This document shows positions 1 to 11,777 of a stretch of DNA of 44,376 nucleotides, in pieces. The position numbers were made by a program, and so were the translations under genes. Below the pieces are notes generated by a model. That model worked only from the letters and a program-made list of their open reading frames with translations. It was not told the origin of the DNA and did not search any database. Positions within the stretch are counted from its first letter, which is position 1; each line of letters opens with the position of its first letter. Source of the DNA: an uncultured Pelagibacteraceae bacterium (GTDB lineage: Bacteria; Pseudomonadota; Alphaproteobacteria; Pelagibacterales; Pelagibacteraceae); the NCBI GenBank assembly GCA_902590755.1, contig CACIYA010000003.1:1-44376 (forward strand), given 5' to 3'.

Positions 1-1363
1 AAGATCCTAAGCCAAGGAAAGAAAGAAACCCTATAACATCTGTAATTGTTGTTACAAAAACACTTGAAGCTAAAGCAGGATCAATATTTAATTTTTTTAA
101 TGATACTGGTACTAAAATACCAAATAATCCAGCAACAATCATATTTAAGACCATTGAAATACCAATCAGAAGCGAAAGATTTAATTCTTTAAACCATAAT
201 TGAACTATAATTGCAGTAATTATTGCAAAAATTATGCCATTTAAAATACCTATCAAAAATTCTTTACCGACTACTTTATTGAAGTTACTTTTTGATAATT
301 CTTTGGTAGCTATTGCTCGTATAGTAACTGCTAAAGTTTGCATCCCAGCATTTCCCCCCATTGAAGCAACTATTGGCATAAGAAAAGCTAAAGCTACCAT
401 TTGTTCAATTGAAGCTCCAAAGAAACTTATAACCCAAGTAGCAAGTAAAGCAGTAAATAGATTTAATAATAGCCAATTAAATCTTCTTTTTGTTTTTAGC
501 ATAACGCTATCGGTAATTTCTTCATCACCAACACCCGCTAAACGTAAAGCATCTTCTTCTGCTTCTTCTTGAACAACAGTTACAACATCATCAGCAGTAA
601 TCATACCAACTAATTTATTCTCTTTATTAACTACTCCTGCGGAAACTAAGTTATAATTTTCAAAAGTAAGACCAACTTCTTCTTTATCCATATTAACTGA
701 AATTAAAACTGGCATTTCTCTCATTATAGAGTTCATTTTTAAATCTCTAGATGTTCTTAATACTCTTGATGAAGGAACAGTTCCAATTGGTTTAAAGTCA
801 TTATCTACAATAAATATCTCTAAAAATTCTTCAGGTAATTCTTTGTCTTCTCTTAAATAATCTATTGTTTGTCCTACAGTCCAATTGCTTGGTACTGCTG
901 TAAATTCTCTTTGCATAATTCTTGCTGCAGAGTCTTCTGGGTAACTTAAACCCTCTTGAAGTAAAAATTTATCTTTTGGAGGTAGTTTTTCTAAAACTTT
1001 TTCTTTTACCTCTTTTGATAAGTTTTCGAGAATTTTAATAGCATTATCAGACTCTAATCGTTTTATTATTTTAGTAAGAGAGTCTATAGAAAGTAATTGT
1101 AAAACTTCACTTTGAATTGATTCATTTAATTCTATAAAAATTTCTGGATCAATATTAAACGACTCAATTTCAATTAATTTATTTCTTGTATCAGGGTTTA
1201 AATTTTCAATTAAATTAGCAACATCAGCTTCATGTAAATCTTTTAATGTTTGATTGATAAATTCAACGTTTCTATTTTCAATATTTTGAGTAAAAGTATT
1301 GATAAATTCTTTATTAAAATCTAAATTGACTTTTTTTGCCTCACCTGATTTTACTAAAGCCAT
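1..1363 (-). CDS. mgtE: Magnesium transporter MgtE, C-terminus truncated by window edge
   Basis: Reverse-strand reading from ATG at 1363 gives MALVKSGEAKKVNLDFNKEF..., then a MgtE N domain, CBS-like region (VGMITADDVVTVVQEEAEEDALRLAGVGDEE) and membrane segments (FLMPIVASMGGNAGMQTLTVTIRAIA). Open to position 1, so absent from the ORF track. Confidence 0.93.
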   Translation of the reverse strand, partial: MALVKSGEAKKVNLDFNKEFINTFTQNIENRNVEFINQTLKDLHEADVANLIENLNPDTRNKLIEIESFNIDPEIFIELNESIQSEVLQLLSIDSLTKIIKRLESDNAIKILENLSKEVKEKVLEKLPPKDKFLLQEGLSYPEDSAARIMQREFTAVPSNWTVGQTIDYLREDKELPEEFLEIFIVDNDFKPIGTVPSSRVLRTSRDLKMNSIMREMPVLISVNMDKEEVGLTFENYNLVSAGVVNKENKLVGMITADDVVTVVQEEAEEDALRLAGVGDEEITDSVMLKTKRRFNWLLLNLFTALLATWVISFFGASIEQMVALAFLMPIVASMGGNAGMQTLAVTIRAIATKELSKSNFNKVVGKEFLIGILNGIIFAIITAIIVQLWFKELNLSLLIGISMVLNMIVAGLFGILVPVSLKKLNIDPALASSVFVTTITDVIGFLSFLGLGS

Positions 1364-1423
1364 AAATACCTCTTTAAGTTTTTTTGAGACTATTAATCTA
1401 TATAATGATAAAATTCAAATTAA

Positions 1424-2035
1424 ATGAGTATAGAAATTAAAATTAGCAAAAAACGTATACCCTATACAGTGGCAATGCTTTATCTCAATAAAAGAGTTGA
1501 GGAAGTAAAAAATGGTACAAAAAGAGAATTATTGTGGATTCTGGAACATCCGACTACTTACACAGCTGGGGTAAGTTTCAACAAAAAAGAAATAATAGAT
1601 AAAAAAATTAAAATAATTAAATCAAATAGAGGAGGCAAAATTACTTTGCATAACCCCGGGCAAAAAATTATTTATTTTGTAATCGATTTAAATAAAAGAA
1701 AGAAGGACATAAGAAAGTTAATAAACTCAATAGAAAAAAGTATAATACAATTTTTAAAGAGTTATAGAATCCAATCCAAAAGTGATAAGAAAAATATTGG
1801 TATATGGGTTAAAGATAAAAAAATTGCAGCAATAGGTATTAGAGTATCTAGATGGGTAGCCTATCATGGTTGTTCAATAAATATTTCAAATAATTTAAAT
1901 CAATATTTGAAAATTATTCCTTGTGGCCTAGATAATAAAAAGGTTACTTCTATATTTGAAATAATTTCATCTAAACCAAAAAAATTTGAAAATAGTTTAG
2001 CAAAAATTTTTATTAAAAATATTAATGATATTTAA
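1424..2035 (+). CDS. lipB: Octanoyl-ACP:protein N-octanoyltransferase LipB
   Basis: ORF with LipB motifs: EHPTTYTAG, RGGKITLHNPGQ, KIAAIGIRVSRWVAYHG, PCGLDNKKVTS. Confidence 0.93.
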   Translation: MSIEIKISKKRIPYTVAMLYLNKRVEEVKNGTKRELLWILEHPTTYTAGVSFNKKEIIDKKIKIIKSNRGGKITLHNPGQKIIYFVIDLNKRKKDIRKLINSIEKSIIQFLKSYRIQSKSDKKNIGIWVKDKKIAAIGIRVSRWVAYHGCSINISNNLNQYLKIIPCGLDNKKVTSIFEIISSKPKKFENSLAKIFIKNINDI

Positions 2036-2931
2036 ATATTCTTTTTAAGAAAATCTTCAAATACACTGTTGTATTTTGCTTTAAAGTTATATTGAATATT
2101 GTTTATCATAAATTTTATTTTATGCGCATGTAACATAAGGTTTTTTATTTTTATTCTTTTTCTATCATTTAAAAAATATTTATCATCTCCTACTATTGGA
2201 CATCCAATTTTAAGTAATTGTTTTCTTAATTGATGCTTTCTTCCAGTGATTGGGTTTAATTCTAAAAATGAATAAGCTTCGTTCGACTTAATAATTTTAA
2301 GATTTGATACAGCTTTTTGTGAAATTTTTTTATTATTTTCGTAGTAAATTAAATTATCTTTCATCATTTTTATAGACTTATTAACTTTTCCATATACTAT
2401 TGCTAAATAGGTTTTATGAATTTTTCTTATCCTAAAAAGTGAAGTAAATAATTGAGCAAATTTTCGATTTTTAGAAATTATAAGGACTCCAGATGTTTCT
2501 TTATCTAATCTGTGAACAATAAAAGGTTTTGAATTTTCAAAGTATTTTGAATTCTTTAATATATCTATTAGATTTTTAAAAGATTTTGTACCTGATTGAA
2601 CTGGGATGCCAATTGGTTTGTTTAATACTATAAAATTTTCATTATCTTCTATTATGTAATCATCATAAAAACCAATTTCTTTTTTCTTGGGTAAATATTT
2701 AATCTTTTTCTTTTTATCTACCGGTTTTAATTTTGAAATATCATAAATTTCAATTAAATCACCTGTCTGAAGTCTATAGGATGATTTAGTTCTTTTTTTA
2801 TTAACTTTAATTTTATTTTGTCTCAGTAATTTTTCTAATAAAGAGTGTGGTAAGTTTATTATTTCATTTTTAAACCATTTATCTAGACGTGAGTGATGAT
2901 AATCATCGTCTACAGTATATGATTTAGGCAT
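2032..2931 (-). CDS. RluC/RluD-family 23S rRNA pseudouridine synthase
   Basis: S4-like N-terminus plus catalytic HRLDKETSGVLI and GRKHQLRKQL motifs. Confidence 0.92.
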   Translation of the reverse strand: MPKSYTVDDDYHHSRLDKWFKNEIINLPHSLLEKLLRQNKIKVNKKRTKSSYRLQTGDLIEIYDISKLKPVDKKKKIKYLPKKKEIGFYDDYIIEDNENFIVLNKPIGIPVQSGTKSFKNLIDILKNSKYFENSKPFIVHRLDKETSGVLIISKNRKFAQLFTSLFRIRKIHKTYLAIVYGKVNKSIKMMKDNLIYYENNKKISQKAVSNLKIIKSNEAYSFLELNPITGRKHQLRKQLLKIGCPIVGDDKYFLNDRKRIKIKNLMLHAHKIKFMINNIQYNFKAKYNSVFEDFLKKNI

Positions 2932-2942
2932 GGAAGCTTAAT

Positions 2943-3392
2943 TTATTTAGTAGCTACTTTAGGCTCTGGTTGAACTTCTTTCTTCTTATCTTTTGTTTCA
3001 GTTTTTTTTGGCTTGTCAACTTTTTTGGCCTCAGGATTTCGATCAACTAACTCAATCACAGCCATTGGTGCATCGTCACCTGTTCTAAAACCAGCTTTAA
3101 GCACTCTTGAATATCCACCTTTTCTTGAGCTGTATCTCTTGGATAATTCTTCAAATACTTTAGTTACAGATTTTTTATCTTGAAGTTTTGAAAATAATCT
3201 TTTTTTATTACTTAAATTATTATCTTTTCCAATTGTAATAACTTTATCTATTTGAGGCTTTAGTTCCTTAGCCTTTGGAAGTGTAGTAATGATCTGTTCA
3301 TACTTAATAAGAGAATTAAGCATATTTTTAAATAAAGCTTTTCTGTGCTCGCTTGTTTTATTTAATTTTCTATAACCTAATCCGTGTCTCAT
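2943..3392 (-). CDS. rplQ: 50S ribosomal protein L17
   Basis: [24 protein letters not shown]; position after rpoA. Confidence 0.97.
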   Translation of the reverse strand: MRHGLGYRKLNKTSEHRKALFKNMLNSLIKYEQIITTLPKAKELKPQIDKVITIGKDNNLSNKKRLFSKLQDKKSVTKVFEELSKRYSSRKGGYSRVLKAGFRTGDDAPMAVIELVDRNPEAKKVDKPKKTETKDKKKEVQPEPKVATK

Positions 3393-4426
3393 TAATAATT
3401 ATTTTCCTCTAATTTCTTGGATAATTCTGCGATATTATCTGGTGGCCAATTAGGTATTTCCATTCCAAGATATAAAGACATTGTGTTTAAAACCTCCTTA
3501 ATCTCATTGAGAGATTTTCTACCAAAGTTTGGGGTTCTTAACATTTCTGGCTCTGTTTTTTGAACCAAGTCACCAATATAAATAATATTGTCATTTTTGA
3601 GACAATTCATAGATCTAACTGATAATTCCAATTCTTCAACTCTTTTAAGTAAATTTCTATTAAATTCTGGCTCTGTCGATTTAACTTCTTTTACTACTTC
3701 TTGAGGATCCTCAAAATTTACAAACATAGACAGTTGGTCTTGAAAAATTCTAGCAGAGTAAGCGATCGCATCTTCAGCATCTACAGTGCCATTGGTTTCA
3801 ACTGTCATTATTAACTTATCATAATCTAATGCACTACCTGCTCTGGTATTTTCAACAGAAAATGAAACTTTTTTAACTGGACTAAATAAAGAGTCAATTG
3901 AAATTAAACCTAGTGGACTTTCTTCAGACTTATTTTTTGGTGCTTGGACGTACCCTTTGCCTGTACTTACCATTAATTCCATATGAAAATTAGTTTTTTC
4001 ATCTAAATTGCAAATAGTTTGTTCTGGATTAAGTATTTCTATGTCTGGAACTAATGTAATATCTTTTGCTTTAACCTCTTTTGGACCTTTAATATCTAAG
4101 ATAACTTTTTTTGTACTTGAAGATGAAGATTTGATTGCTAAGTTTTTAACATTTAATACAATATCTGTTACGTCTTCTCTTACTCCTTTAATAGAGGAAA
4201 ACTCGTGTAAAACTCCATCTATCTGTATTGCTGTAACGGCTGCTCCTTGAATTGAAGATAAAAGAATTCTTCTCAGTGAATTTCCTATAGTTTGACCAAA
4301 ACCTTTTTCTAAAGGTTCTGCTATTACTTTTGCTATAGTTTTATCTTCATTGCTGGTAATTTCTAACTTGTTTGGTTTAATTAAAGCTTTCCAATTTTTA
4401 TCAATAATATTTGATGTTGTTTGCAT
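3392..4426 (-). CDS. rpoA: RNA polymerase subunit alpha
   Basis: [32 protein letters not shown]-terminal domain [14 protein letters not shown]. Confidence 0.98.
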   Translation of the reverse strand: MQTTSNIIDKNWKALIKPNKLEITSNEDKTIAKVIAEPLEKGFGQTIGNSLRRILLSSIQGAAVTAIQIDGVLHEFSSIKGVREDVTDIVLNVKNLAIKSSSSSTKKVILDIKGPKEVKAKDITLVPDIEILNPEQTICNLDEKTNFHMELMVSTGKGYVQAPKNKSEESPLGLISIDSLFSPVKKVSFSVENTRAGSALDYDKLIMTVETNGTVDAEDAIAYSARIFQDQLSMFVNFEDPQEVVKEVKSTEPEFNRNLLKRVEELELSVRSMNCLKNDNIIYIGDLVQKTEPEMLRTPNFGRKSLNEIKEVLNTMSLYLGMEIPNWPPDNIAELSKKLEENNY

Positions 4427-4872
4427 TAAACTCTCCTTCTTTTTGGTGGTCTTGCCCCATTATGTGGCATTGGTGTTGTATCTTTAATAGACATAATTTT
4501 AAATCCTCTTGATTGTAAAGATCTTAAAGCTGTCTCTCGTCCTGAGCCTGGGCCTTTAACTTGAACTGTCAAAGTTCTCAGTCCCTGCTCAAAAGCTTTT
4601 GCGCCAGCATCATCAGCTGCTACTTGCGCTGCATAAGGAGTCGATTTTCTTGAACCTTTAAATCCTTTAGAGCCAGCAGATGACCAAGAAACTACATTTC
4701 CACTTTCATCTGCAATTGAAATTATAGTATTATTAAATGTCGAATAAACGTATGCAATTCCAGATGTGATATTTTTTTTAATTTTTTTCTTTTTCTTGAA
4801 GGAACTTGATCTTTTTGCTTCAGATTTAGCTGGTTCAGTTTTTTTTTCTACTTTTTCGTTTTTTTTATTCAT
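4426..4872 (-). CDS. rpsK: 30S ribosomal protein S11
   Basis: [46 protein letters not shown]. Confidence 0.98.
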   Translation of the reverse strand: MNKKNEKVEKKTEPAKSEAKRSSSFKKKKKIKKNITSGIAYVYSTFNNTIISIADESGNVVSWSSAGSKGFKGSRKSTPYAAQVAADDAGAKAFEQGLRTLTVQVKGPGSGRETALRSLQSRGFKIMSIKDTTPMPHNGARPPKRRRV

Positions 4873-4879
4873 TTACTTT

Positions 4880-5263
4880 TTATTTTTTAAGTGGTGTCAA
4901 TTTTTTACCTGCAATAGCAATTGCTTTACCTTTTCTAGTACGCGCATTACATTGTGTTCTTTGCCCCCTAACAGGTAATTTTTTTTTATGTCTTGAGCCT
5001 CTATAACATGCCAAATCAACTAATCTTTTAATATTAACTGATACCTCTCTTCTTAAATCTCCCTCAACTTTATAATTTCCATCAATAAATTCTCTAATTT
5101 TCAGCACTTGCTCTTCGGTAAGTTCATTTACTCTTTTAGATGATGGGATGCTAAGCTTTTCACAAATTTTTTTTGATGAGTGTAACCCTATTCCATGAAT
5201 ATATGTTAAAGCAATACTAACAACTTTGTTCTGTGGAATGTTTATTCCTGCTATACGAGCCAT
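4880..5263 (-). CDS. rpsM: 30S ribosomal protein S13 (start trimmed from ORF-track 5335)
   Basis: [26 protein letters not shown] starts at the ATG at 5263; the longer ORF start lies inside adk. Confidence 0.96.
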   Translation of the reverse strand: MARIAGINIPQNKVVSIALTYIHGIGLHSSKKICEKLSIPSSKRVNELTEEQVLKIREFIDGNYKVEGDLRREVSVNIKRLVDLACYRGSRHKKKLPVRGQRTQCNARTRKGKAIAIAGKKLTPLKK

Positions 5264-5315
5264 AATTAAATGAATTCTAATATCTTGCGTATTTATATTG
5301 AGTAATCTCTTAAAG

Positions 5316-5888
5316 TCAACCCTTGATACCTTCAATTATGCCGCTAATTTCAGTGTTAATTTCAGATATGCTTACCTCTCCATTTATTACTCTTAGTAAT
5401 TTGGATTTCTGATAATAGTCAATAACTGGTTTTGAGGATTTTTCATAAGTTTGATATCTTTTAATAGCTATTTTCTCGTTATCATCTGCTCTATTTTCTT
5501 GAGATTGTCTTTCAAAAATTCTTTTTTTTACAGTTTCTAAACTTACAGACAGTTTTAAAACTATATCAATTTTCTGATTATATTTTTCAAGCACATTATC
5601 GAGATTTTTAGCTTGTAAAATAGTTCTTGGATATCCATCAAATATAATTTTATTTTTAAAAATATCGTTAGAAATAAATTGTTCAATTAATTTTCCTACA
5701 ATCTTATCTGAGACTAGTTCTCCTGAATTCATAATTGAAGATATTTCATTTCCAAGCGCAGTTTTGTTTTTTATCTCATTTCGTAAAAGATCACCTGTAG
5801 ACAACTGGTGTAAGTTATATTTTTGTACAATGAATTTTGACTGAGTTCCTTTTCCTGCTCCAGGAGGTCCAAAAATTACTATATTCAT
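5316..5888 (-). CDS. adk: Adenylate kinase
   Basis: [31 protein letters not shown]; secY-adk-rpsM context. Confidence 0.97.
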   Translation of the reverse strand: MNIVIFGPPGAGKGTQSKFIVQKYNLHQLSTGDLLRNEIKNKTALGNEISSIMNSGELVSDKIVGKLIEQFISNDIFKNKIIFDGYPRTILQAKNLDNVLEKYNQKIDIVLKLSVSLETVKKRIFERQSQENRADDNEKIAIKRYQTYEKSSKPVIDYYQKSKLLRVINGEVSISEINTEISGIIEGIKG

Positions 5889-5894
5889 TTATTT

Positions 5895-7199
5895 TTACTT
5901 GCCGAACTTAGTTTTTTTAATCAAAGACTCATATTGAGAACTCATTAATCTTGTTTGAACTTGAGTAACAGTATCCATAGCTACAACAACTACAATTAAA
6001 ATTGATGTTCCACCTAAATAAAAAGGTATTGGATATTTTGATATTAAAAATTCCGGCATCAAACATACAAATGTTAAATACATTGAGCCAATTGTTGTTA
6101 GTCTCATCAAGATAGTCTCTATATATTCCGCAGTCCTTTCCCCTGGTCTTATACCAGGAACATAGCCACCATATTTTCTTAAATTTTCTGCAGTTTCCTT
6201 TGGATTGAAAACAATAGACGTGTAAAAAAAAGAAAAAAAGATTATACCTGAGGCATACAACAACATGTATAAGGGCTGTCCTTGTGTGAACATTGAGGAT
6301 ATTTTTAAAAAAGTATCTGACTCTGCAAAACCAAAATTTGAAATTGTAACTGGTAACAATAGCAACGCTGATGCAAAAATTGCAGGTATAACTCCAGCAG
6401 TATTTATTTTTAAAGGTAAATGAGAGGACTCGCCTCCGTACATTTTATTTCCAACTTGTCTTTTAGGATAATTTATTAAAATTTTTCTCATTGCTCTCTC
6501 AAAAAATACGATAAATAAAACAGTTAAAATTACCAAAATAAAAATCCCAACAATCATTAAAGCAGAAAGGGCTCCAGTTCTTCCCAATTCAAAAGTTGAA
6601 GCCAATGCTCTTGGGATTTCAGCCACAATTCCAGAGAAAATTATTAATGAAATACCGTTTCCAACTCCTCTTAAAGTTATTTGTTCTCCTAGCCACATTA
6701 AGAATGTAGTTCCTGCTACTAAAGAGATAGTTGTAATCACTCTAAATGACATACCAGGATCTGTAACTAAATTACCAGCATTCTCCAAGCCAACAGATAC
6801 TCCATAACCCTGCAAACAAGCAATCAAAACTGTTCCGTAACGCGTGATTTGAGTAATTTTTTTTCTACCAATTTCGCCCTGTTCTTTCAAATTTTTAAAG
6901 TAATCTGAAACTCCCGTTAATAATTGAACAATAATAGATGAAGAAATATAAGGCATAATACCAAGTGCAAAAATTGCCATTCTAGTAACAGCTCCACCTG
7001 AAAACATATTAAACATTCCAAGTAAACCTTTTTGACTAGAAGCCATAATTTCTTTTAATGCATCTGGATCAATTCCTGCTAAAGGAACATAAGTTCCTAA
7101 TCGGTAAATAACTAATATTAGTATTGTAAAAAAAATTCTATTTTTTAAATCTTTAGCCTGACTAAAAGCACCAGGTGTATTGAGTGTTTCACTTGACAT
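5895..7199 (-). CDS. secY: Protein translocase subunit SecY
   Basis: RLGTYVPLAGID, FALGIMPYISSSIIVQLL, YGGYVPGIRPGERTAEYIE. Confidence 0.98.
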   Translation of the reverse strand: MSSETLNTPGAFSQAKDLKNRIFFTILILVIYRLGTYVPLAGIDPDALKEIMASSQKGLLGMFNMFSGGAVTRMAIFALGIMPYISSSIIVQLLTGVSDYFKNLKEQGEIGRKKITQITRYGTVLIACLQGYGVSVGLENAGNLVTDPGMSFRVITTISLVAGTTFLMWLGEQITLRGVGNGISLIIFSGIVAEIPRALASTFELGRTGALSALMIVGIFILVILTVLFIVFFERAMRKILINYPKRQVGNKMYGGESSHLPLKINTAGVIPAIFASALLLLPVTISNFGFAESDTFLKISSMFTQGQPLYMLLYASGIIFFSFFYTSIVFNPKETAENLRKYGGYVPGIRPGERTAEYIETILMRLTTIGSMYLTFVCLMPEFLISKYPIPFYLGGTSILIVVVVAMDTVTQVQTRLMSSQYESLIKKTKFGK

Positions 7200-7204
7200 A
7201 AAAA

Positions 7205-7657
7205 TTATTTTTTAATTATATTTAATTTTCCACCTGCTTTTTTTATTTTTTCTAATGCCTGCTTTGATACATAATGAGCTGTAATCTCTATATTGTTTTT
7301 TATTTCTCCTGTACCTAAAATTTTTAATTTTGAGTATTTTTTACTTATAAGTTTTTTATCTTTTAAAGTTTGTAAATCAAATTTATCTTTTACTTCATCA
7401 AGATATTTGTCTAAAAAACTTTGAATTTTTGAAAGGTTTAAAATAGCTATTTTGTCCTGTCTTAAAGTTTTAAATCCTCTTTTAGGTAATCTTCTGTATA
7501 AAGGCATTTGACCACCCTCAAAACTTTTTATAGCCACACCTGATCTTGATTTTTGACCTTTGTGTCCTCGTGAGGAAGTTTTTCCACGTCCTGATCCTAT
7601 GCCTCTACCCACTCTAATTTTCTTTTTATTTGTTTTTACTAAATTATTGAGCTGCAT
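7205..7657 (-). CDS. rplO: 50S ribosomal protein L15
   Basis: RVGRGIGSGRGKTSSRGHKGQKSRSG. Confidence 0.97.
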   Translation of the reverse strand: MQLNNLVKTNKKKIRVGRGIGSGRGKTSSRGHKGQKSRSGVAIKSFEGGQMPLYRRLPKRGFKTLRQDKIAILNLSKIQSFLDKYLDEVKDKFDLQTLKDKKLISKKYSKLKILGTGEIKNNIEITAHYVSKQALEKIKKAGGKLNIIKK

Positions 7658-8175
7658 TATTTTGTCTCCCTTTTTAAAACGATATCAGAAATTTTTTTTC
7701 CTCTAATTACTGATAGAACTTTTGGAGAATTTTGAGACTTAAGACCATTTACACAAGCTTTTAATACATTATGAGGATTTGCGGAACCTAGGGACTTTGC
7801 AACAACATCTTGAATTCCTAAAACTTCACACACCGATCTTATTGCACCTCCCGCAATTATCCCAGTACCCGCAGGTGCAGCTCTTAAAAATACTTTCCCT
7901 GATCCGTTTTTTCCTTTCACATCATGGTGAAGTGTTCTTCCCTCTTTTAAAGGAATTTTTATCAAACTTCTTTTTGCTACCTCTGTGGCTTTTTTAATTG
8001 CATCAGGAACTTGTTTAGATTTACCTTGTCCAATACCTATTGATCCTTTCTGATTGCCTACAACAACTAAAGCGGCAAATCCAAATCTACGTCCACCTTT
8101 CACAACTTTGGTAATCCTATTAATTGCAACTAACTTTTCTTTTATATCGCTCTCAATTTTTTTATTTTCCACCAT
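7657..8175 (-). CDS. rpsE: 30S ribosomal protein S5
   Basis: [48 protein letters not shown]. Confidence 0.98.
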   Translation of the reverse strand: MVENKKIESDIKEKLVAINRITKVVKGGRRFGFAALVVVGNQKGSIGIGQGKSKQVPDAIKKATEVAKRSLIKIPLKEGRTLHHDVKGKNGSGKVFLRAAPAGTGIIAGGAIRSVCEVLGIQDVVAKSLGSANPHNVLKACVNGLKSQNSPKVLSVIRGKKISDIVLKRETK

Positions 8176-8177
8176 AA

Positions 8178-8531
8178 TTAAAATTTTAATCCATTTTTTC
8201 TTAATGTTTCCGCAAATAATTTAATCCTCCCATGATATTTATAAGCTCCTCGATCAAAATAAACATTGTTGATATTCTTTTCTTTAGCTCTTTTAGCTAA
8301 AATCTCTGCTATTAAAGAAGATTTATCAATTTTCTTTGTTTTTTTAGATTTTATTTCTTTTTCAATTGATGAAGCAGAAACAAGTGTTTTATTTTTTTTA
8401 TCATCAATAATTTGAGCTGATAAATTTTTTAAAGATTTTGAAACAGAAATTCTTAATTTGTTTATATTAACATCTTTTAGTTTTTTTCTATTTCTTATTT
8501 TTCTTTTAATTTTTGTATCAATTCTAGCCAT
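8178..8531 (-). CDS. rplR: 50S ribosomal protein L18
   Basis: [18 protein letters not shown]...[28 protein letters not shown]. Confidence 0.95.
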   Translation of the reverse strand: MARIDTKIKRKIRNRKKLKDVNINKLRISVSKSLKNLSAQIIDDKKNKTLVSASSIEKEIKSKKTKKIDKSSLIAEILAKRAKEKNINNVYFDRGAYKYHGRIKLFAETLRKNGLKF

Positions 8532-9073
8532 TACTTCTTTTTTCCTTCTTTTCTTAGAACATATTGTCCTTTTTCTTTAATACCTTTTGCTTTATAAGGC
8601 TCGACAGGTTTTAAATTTTTAATATCAGCTGCAATTTTAGTTACTAACTCTTTATCAACTCCGTTGATCTTGATTATAGTTTGCTTTTCAACTGTAATTT
8701 TTATTTCTTTTGGAATTCTAAAATTTATATCGTGACTAAAGCCAAGTTGGAGATTTAAATTTTCACCTTTTAAATTTGCTCTAAAACCCACACCACTGAG
8801 CTCTAATATTTTTTCATGTCCACTTGTTACTCCCGTAACTGCATTATTAATTAAACTTCTATAAGTGCCCCACATAATAGAAGTTTTTTTATCTACATCT
8901 TTTTTAAGAGGTTTAAGCTCAAAGGAGTTTTCAACTAATTTTGATGAGAAAATTTTATCATTAATATTAAGTTTTTTCGTACCTTTTGGACCTGAAATTG
9001 TTAAATTACTGCCCTCAATCTTAATTGATGAGTCTTTCGGAACAGTAATATTTTTTTTTCCAATTTTAGACAT
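8531..9073 (-). CDS. rplF: 50S ribosomal protein L6
   Basis: [12 protein letters not shown]...[25 protein letters not shown]...PYKAKGIK. Confidence 0.97.
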   Translation of the reverse strand: MSKIGKKNITVPKDSSIKIEGSNLTISGPKGTKKLNINDKIFSSKLVENSFELKPLKKDVDKKTSIMWGTYRSLINNAVTGVTSGHEKILELSGVGFRANLKGENLNLQLGFSHDINFRIPKEIKITVEKQTIIKINGVDKELVTKIAADIKNLKPVEPYKAKGIKEKGQYVLRKEGKKK

Positions 9074-9471
9074 TAAAATACCCTACAAATTATTTCGCCA
9101 CCTACATTATTTTTTCTAGCTTCAGTATCGCTCATAACACCTTTAGGTGTCGACAAAATTGCTAATCCAAGTCCATTCATCACTTTAGGTATACTATTTG
9201 CTCTTGAGTAAACTCTTCTACCTGGTTTTGATACTCTTTTAATTTCTTTTATAACTGGGTCTCCTTCATAGTATTTTAGCTTTATTTTTAAACTAGTTTT
9301 ATTATTTTCATTTTTTTCAATAAAGTAATCAATTATATATCCCTCGTTTTTCAAAATTTCTAAAATATTTTTTCTGAATTTCGAGGATGGTATATATACA
9401 GAATTTAATGATCTCATTTGTCCATTTCTAATTCGTGAAAACATATCTCCTATCGGATCTGTAAAACTCAT
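9073..9471 (-). CDS. rpsH: 30S ribosomal protein S8
   Basis: [14 protein letters not shown]...[28 protein letters not shown]. Confidence 0.97.
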   Translation of the reverse strand: MSFTDPIGDMFSRIRNGQMRSLNSVYIPSSKFRKNILEILKNEGYIIDYFIEKNENNKTSLKIKLKYYEGDPVIKEIKRVSKPGRRVYSRANSIPKVMNGLGLAILSTPKGVMSDTEARKNNVGGEIICRVF

Positions 9472-9478
9472 ATTCCTC

Positions 9479-9784
9479 CTACCAACTTGATTTTGTTATT
9501 CCTGGGATTTTGCCTGAAGAAGCCATATCTCTCAGTGCTATCCTAGATATTTTTAATTTTCTATAAACGCCGTGAGGCCGACCTGAAACTTCACATCTAT
9601 TTCGTATTCTTATTTTAGATGAGTTTTTTGGTAATTTATTCAACTTAAGTTGAGCTTCAAATCTCTCAGATAATTCTAATTTTTTATTTTTAATTATTTT
9701 TTTTAAAGCCTCTCTCTTTTTTGCAAATTTCTTTACTAACTTTATTCTTCTATTATTTTTTTCTATTGAGCTTTTTTTTGCCAT
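9479..9784 (-). CDS. rpsN: 30S ribosomal protein S14
   Basis: [13 protein letters not shown]...[41 protein letters not shown]. Confidence 0.97.
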   Translation of the reverse strand: MAKKSSIEKNNRRIKLVKKFAKKREALKKIIKNKKLELSERFEAQLKLNKLPKNSSKIRIRNRCEVSGRPHGVYRKLKISRIALRDMASSGKIPGITKSSW

Positions 9785-9791
9785 ATAATCC

Positions 9792-10343
9792 TCAGTTGTT
9801 TTTATTTGTTAAAGGAAAATTAAATTCTTTTAACAATTCTAAAGTTCCTTCTTTATTTTTACTTGTTGTTACTATTGTTATGTCTAGTCCTCTAATTTTA
9901 TCAACTTTATCAAAGTTCACTTCTGGAAAAATAATATGTTCTTTTATCCCAAATGAAAAATTATTAGAACTATCTATTCCTTTTGATGATAAACCTCTAA
10001 AATCTTTTATTCTAGGCAATGCTATATTCACTAGTCTGTCTACAAACTCGTACATCTTACTTGATCTTAATGTGACTTTTACTCCAGCATTTGATCCTTT
10101 TCTTGTCTTAAAATTTGAAATTGATTTCTTAAACTTCGTTGTTATAGGTTTTTGTCCAGAAATTAAAGCCATATCGTCAATACATATCTTTAATTTTTTT
10201 CCATCAGAGGCGTCTTCTCCGAGCCCCATATTTAAAATTATCTTTTTTATTTTGGGAACGTCATGTTTATTCTTTAGAGAAAGTTTACTCATTAATTTAG
10301 TTATTATCTCTTTTTCATATGTAACTTTTAATCTTGCGCTCAT
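9792..10343 (-). CDS. rplE: 50S ribosomal protein L5
   Basis: [19 protein letters not shown]...TGQKP-like [15 protein letters not shown]. Confidence 0.97.
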   Translation of the reverse strand: MSARLKVTYEKEIITKLMSKLSLKNKHDVPKIKKIILNMGLGEDASDGKKLKICIDDMALISGQKPITTKFKKSISNFKTRKGSNAGVKVTLRSSKMYEFVDRLVNIALPRIKDFRGLSSKGIDSSNNFSFGIKEHIIFPEVNFDKVDKIRGLDITIVTTSKNKEGTLELLKEFNFPLTNKNN

Positions 10344-10591
10344 TTTTTACTCTTTTCTTTTTTTATTTTTTTTTCTACATCAATATTTTTAATATTCGAC
10401 TGATGTATAAAACTTTCTTTAGTTATAATTCCACCTTTGTTCTCTTTAGTTGGCTTTAAATGTTTTTTTATTAAATTAATTGATTTTATTTTAACTTTTT
10501 GTAAGCTTCTATTTATTTCTAGTATTTCACCTGTTTTCCCTTTGTCCTTTCCAGAAATTATTTTTACTTGAATACCTTTTTTTAATATCAT
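10340..10591 (-). CDS. rplX: 50S ribosomal protein L24
   Basis: KKGIQVKIISGKDKGKTGEIL (KOW-type). Confidence 0.95.
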   Translation of the reverse strand: MILKKGIQVKIISGKDKGKTGEILEINRSLQKVKIKSINLIKKHLKPTKENKGGIITKESFIHQSNIKNIDVEKKIKKEKSKK

Positions 10592-10592
10592 T

Positions 10593-10961
10593 TTAAAGAA
10601 CCTCCGGTGCTAAAGAAATTATTTTAGTATGGCCTCTAGATCTTAATTCTCTTGTAACAGGACCAAAAATTCTTGTTCCTATAGGTTCACCTTTATCATC
10701 AGTTAATACTACTGCATTATTATCAAATTGAACTTTTGATCCATCGTTTCTGTAGATCTCTTTTCTCGTGCGCACAACTACGGCTTTGTGTACTGCGCCT
10801 TTTTTAACTTTTCCTTTTGGAATTGCATCTTTAACACTAATCACAATTATATCTCCAACAGAGGCATATCTTCTTTTTGAGCCACCTAAAACTTTTATGC
10901 ACTCTACGATTTTAGCTCCTGTGTTGTCTGCTACAGCTAATTCTGTTTGAATTTGTATCAT
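10593..10961 (-). CDS. rplN: 50S ribosomal protein L14
   Basis: [55 protein letters not shown]. Confidence 0.98.
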   Translation of the reverse strand: MIQIQTELAVADNTGAKIVECIKVLGGSKRRYASVGDIIVISVKDAIPKGKVKKGAVHKAVVVRTRKEIYRNDGSKVQFDNNAVVLTDDKGEPIGTRIFGPVTRELRSRGHTKIISLAPEVL

Positions 10962-11188
10962 TTTTCAATAACCTGCCATGTTTTCTTTTTTGAAATTGGT
11001 TTACATTCAATTATAGAAACCTTTTCTCCTTCTTTAACATTGTTCTTTTCGTCGTGAGCGTGGTACTTCTTAGATCTTTTAATGACTTTCTCATAAAAAG
11101 GGTGTTTAAATTTTCTTGTTACCTCTACAACGATAGTTTTATTATTTTTAGCACTTACAACTGTTCCTTTAAGTATTTTTTTTGTCAT
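10958..11188 (-). CDS. rpsQ: 30S ribosomal protein S17
   Basis: [42 protein letters not shown]. Confidence 0.96.
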   Translation of the reverse strand: MTKKILKGTVVSAKNNKTIVVEVTRKFKHPFYEKVIKRSKKYHAHDEKNNVKEGEKVSIIECKPISKKKTWQVIEK

Positions 11189-11372
11189 TTTTTCCTTTAA
11201 TTAATGTATATAATCTTGCAACATTTTTTTTAATTTCATTAAATTGTGCAGGATTATTAATTTGATTATTTATCTTTTTAAATCTTAAATTGAATAAGTC
11301 TTTTTTAAGCATTAGTATTTTTTTCTCCGCTTGGTCTTTGGTTAATTGTTTATCTTCTTTTTTTTTTACCAT
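11169..11372 (-). CDS. rpmC: 50S ribosomal protein L29
   Basis: Short ORF ending [11 protein letters not shown]; located between rpsQ and rplP. Confidence 0.9.
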   Translation of the reverse strand: MVKKKEDKQLTKDQAEKKILMLKKDLFNLRFKKINNQINNPAQFNEIKKNVARLYTLIKGKNDKKNT

Positions 11373-11777
11373 TTATCTTTTTACAAATTTAGTTTTAATC
11401 GGTAATTTTGCAGATGCTTTATATAAAGCTTCTCTTGCAATTTCTTCACTTACTCCATCTACTTCAAAAATTATTCTCCCAGGTTTTACTCTACACGCAT
11501 AATATTCAGGAGATCCTTTCCCTTTTCCCATTCTTACTTCAGTTGGTTTCTTAGATACTGGAATATTGGGAAATATCCTTGTCCAGACTTTTCCAGTCCT
11601 TTTCATATACCTTGTTAATGCAACCCTTGCTGCCTCTATTTGTTTCCCAATTATTCTCTCTGGTTGAATGGCTTTTAATCCAAATTGACCATAATTTAAT
11701 TTAACCGCTCTTGCAGCGTTTCCATGTATTCTTCCTTTGAATGCTTTTCTGAATTTAGTTCTGACTGGTTGAAGCAT
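11373..11777 (-). CDS. rplP: 50S ribosomal protein L16
   Basis: [21 protein letters not shown]...[36 protein letters not shown]. Confidence 0.97.
   Translation of the reverse strand: MLQPVRTKFRKAFKGRIHGNAARAVKLNYGQFGLKAIQPERIIGKQIEAARVALTRYMKRTGKVWTRIFPNIPVSKKPTEVRMGKGKGSPEYYACRVKPGRIIFEVDGVSEEIAREALYKASAKLPIKTKFVKR

Noticed and set aside
9721-10392. 223-aa plus-strand ORF antisense to rpsN/rplE/rplX
   Set aside because: Poly-T/Phe-Leu-rich translation of the antisense of confidently identified ribosomal genes; no recognisable domain.
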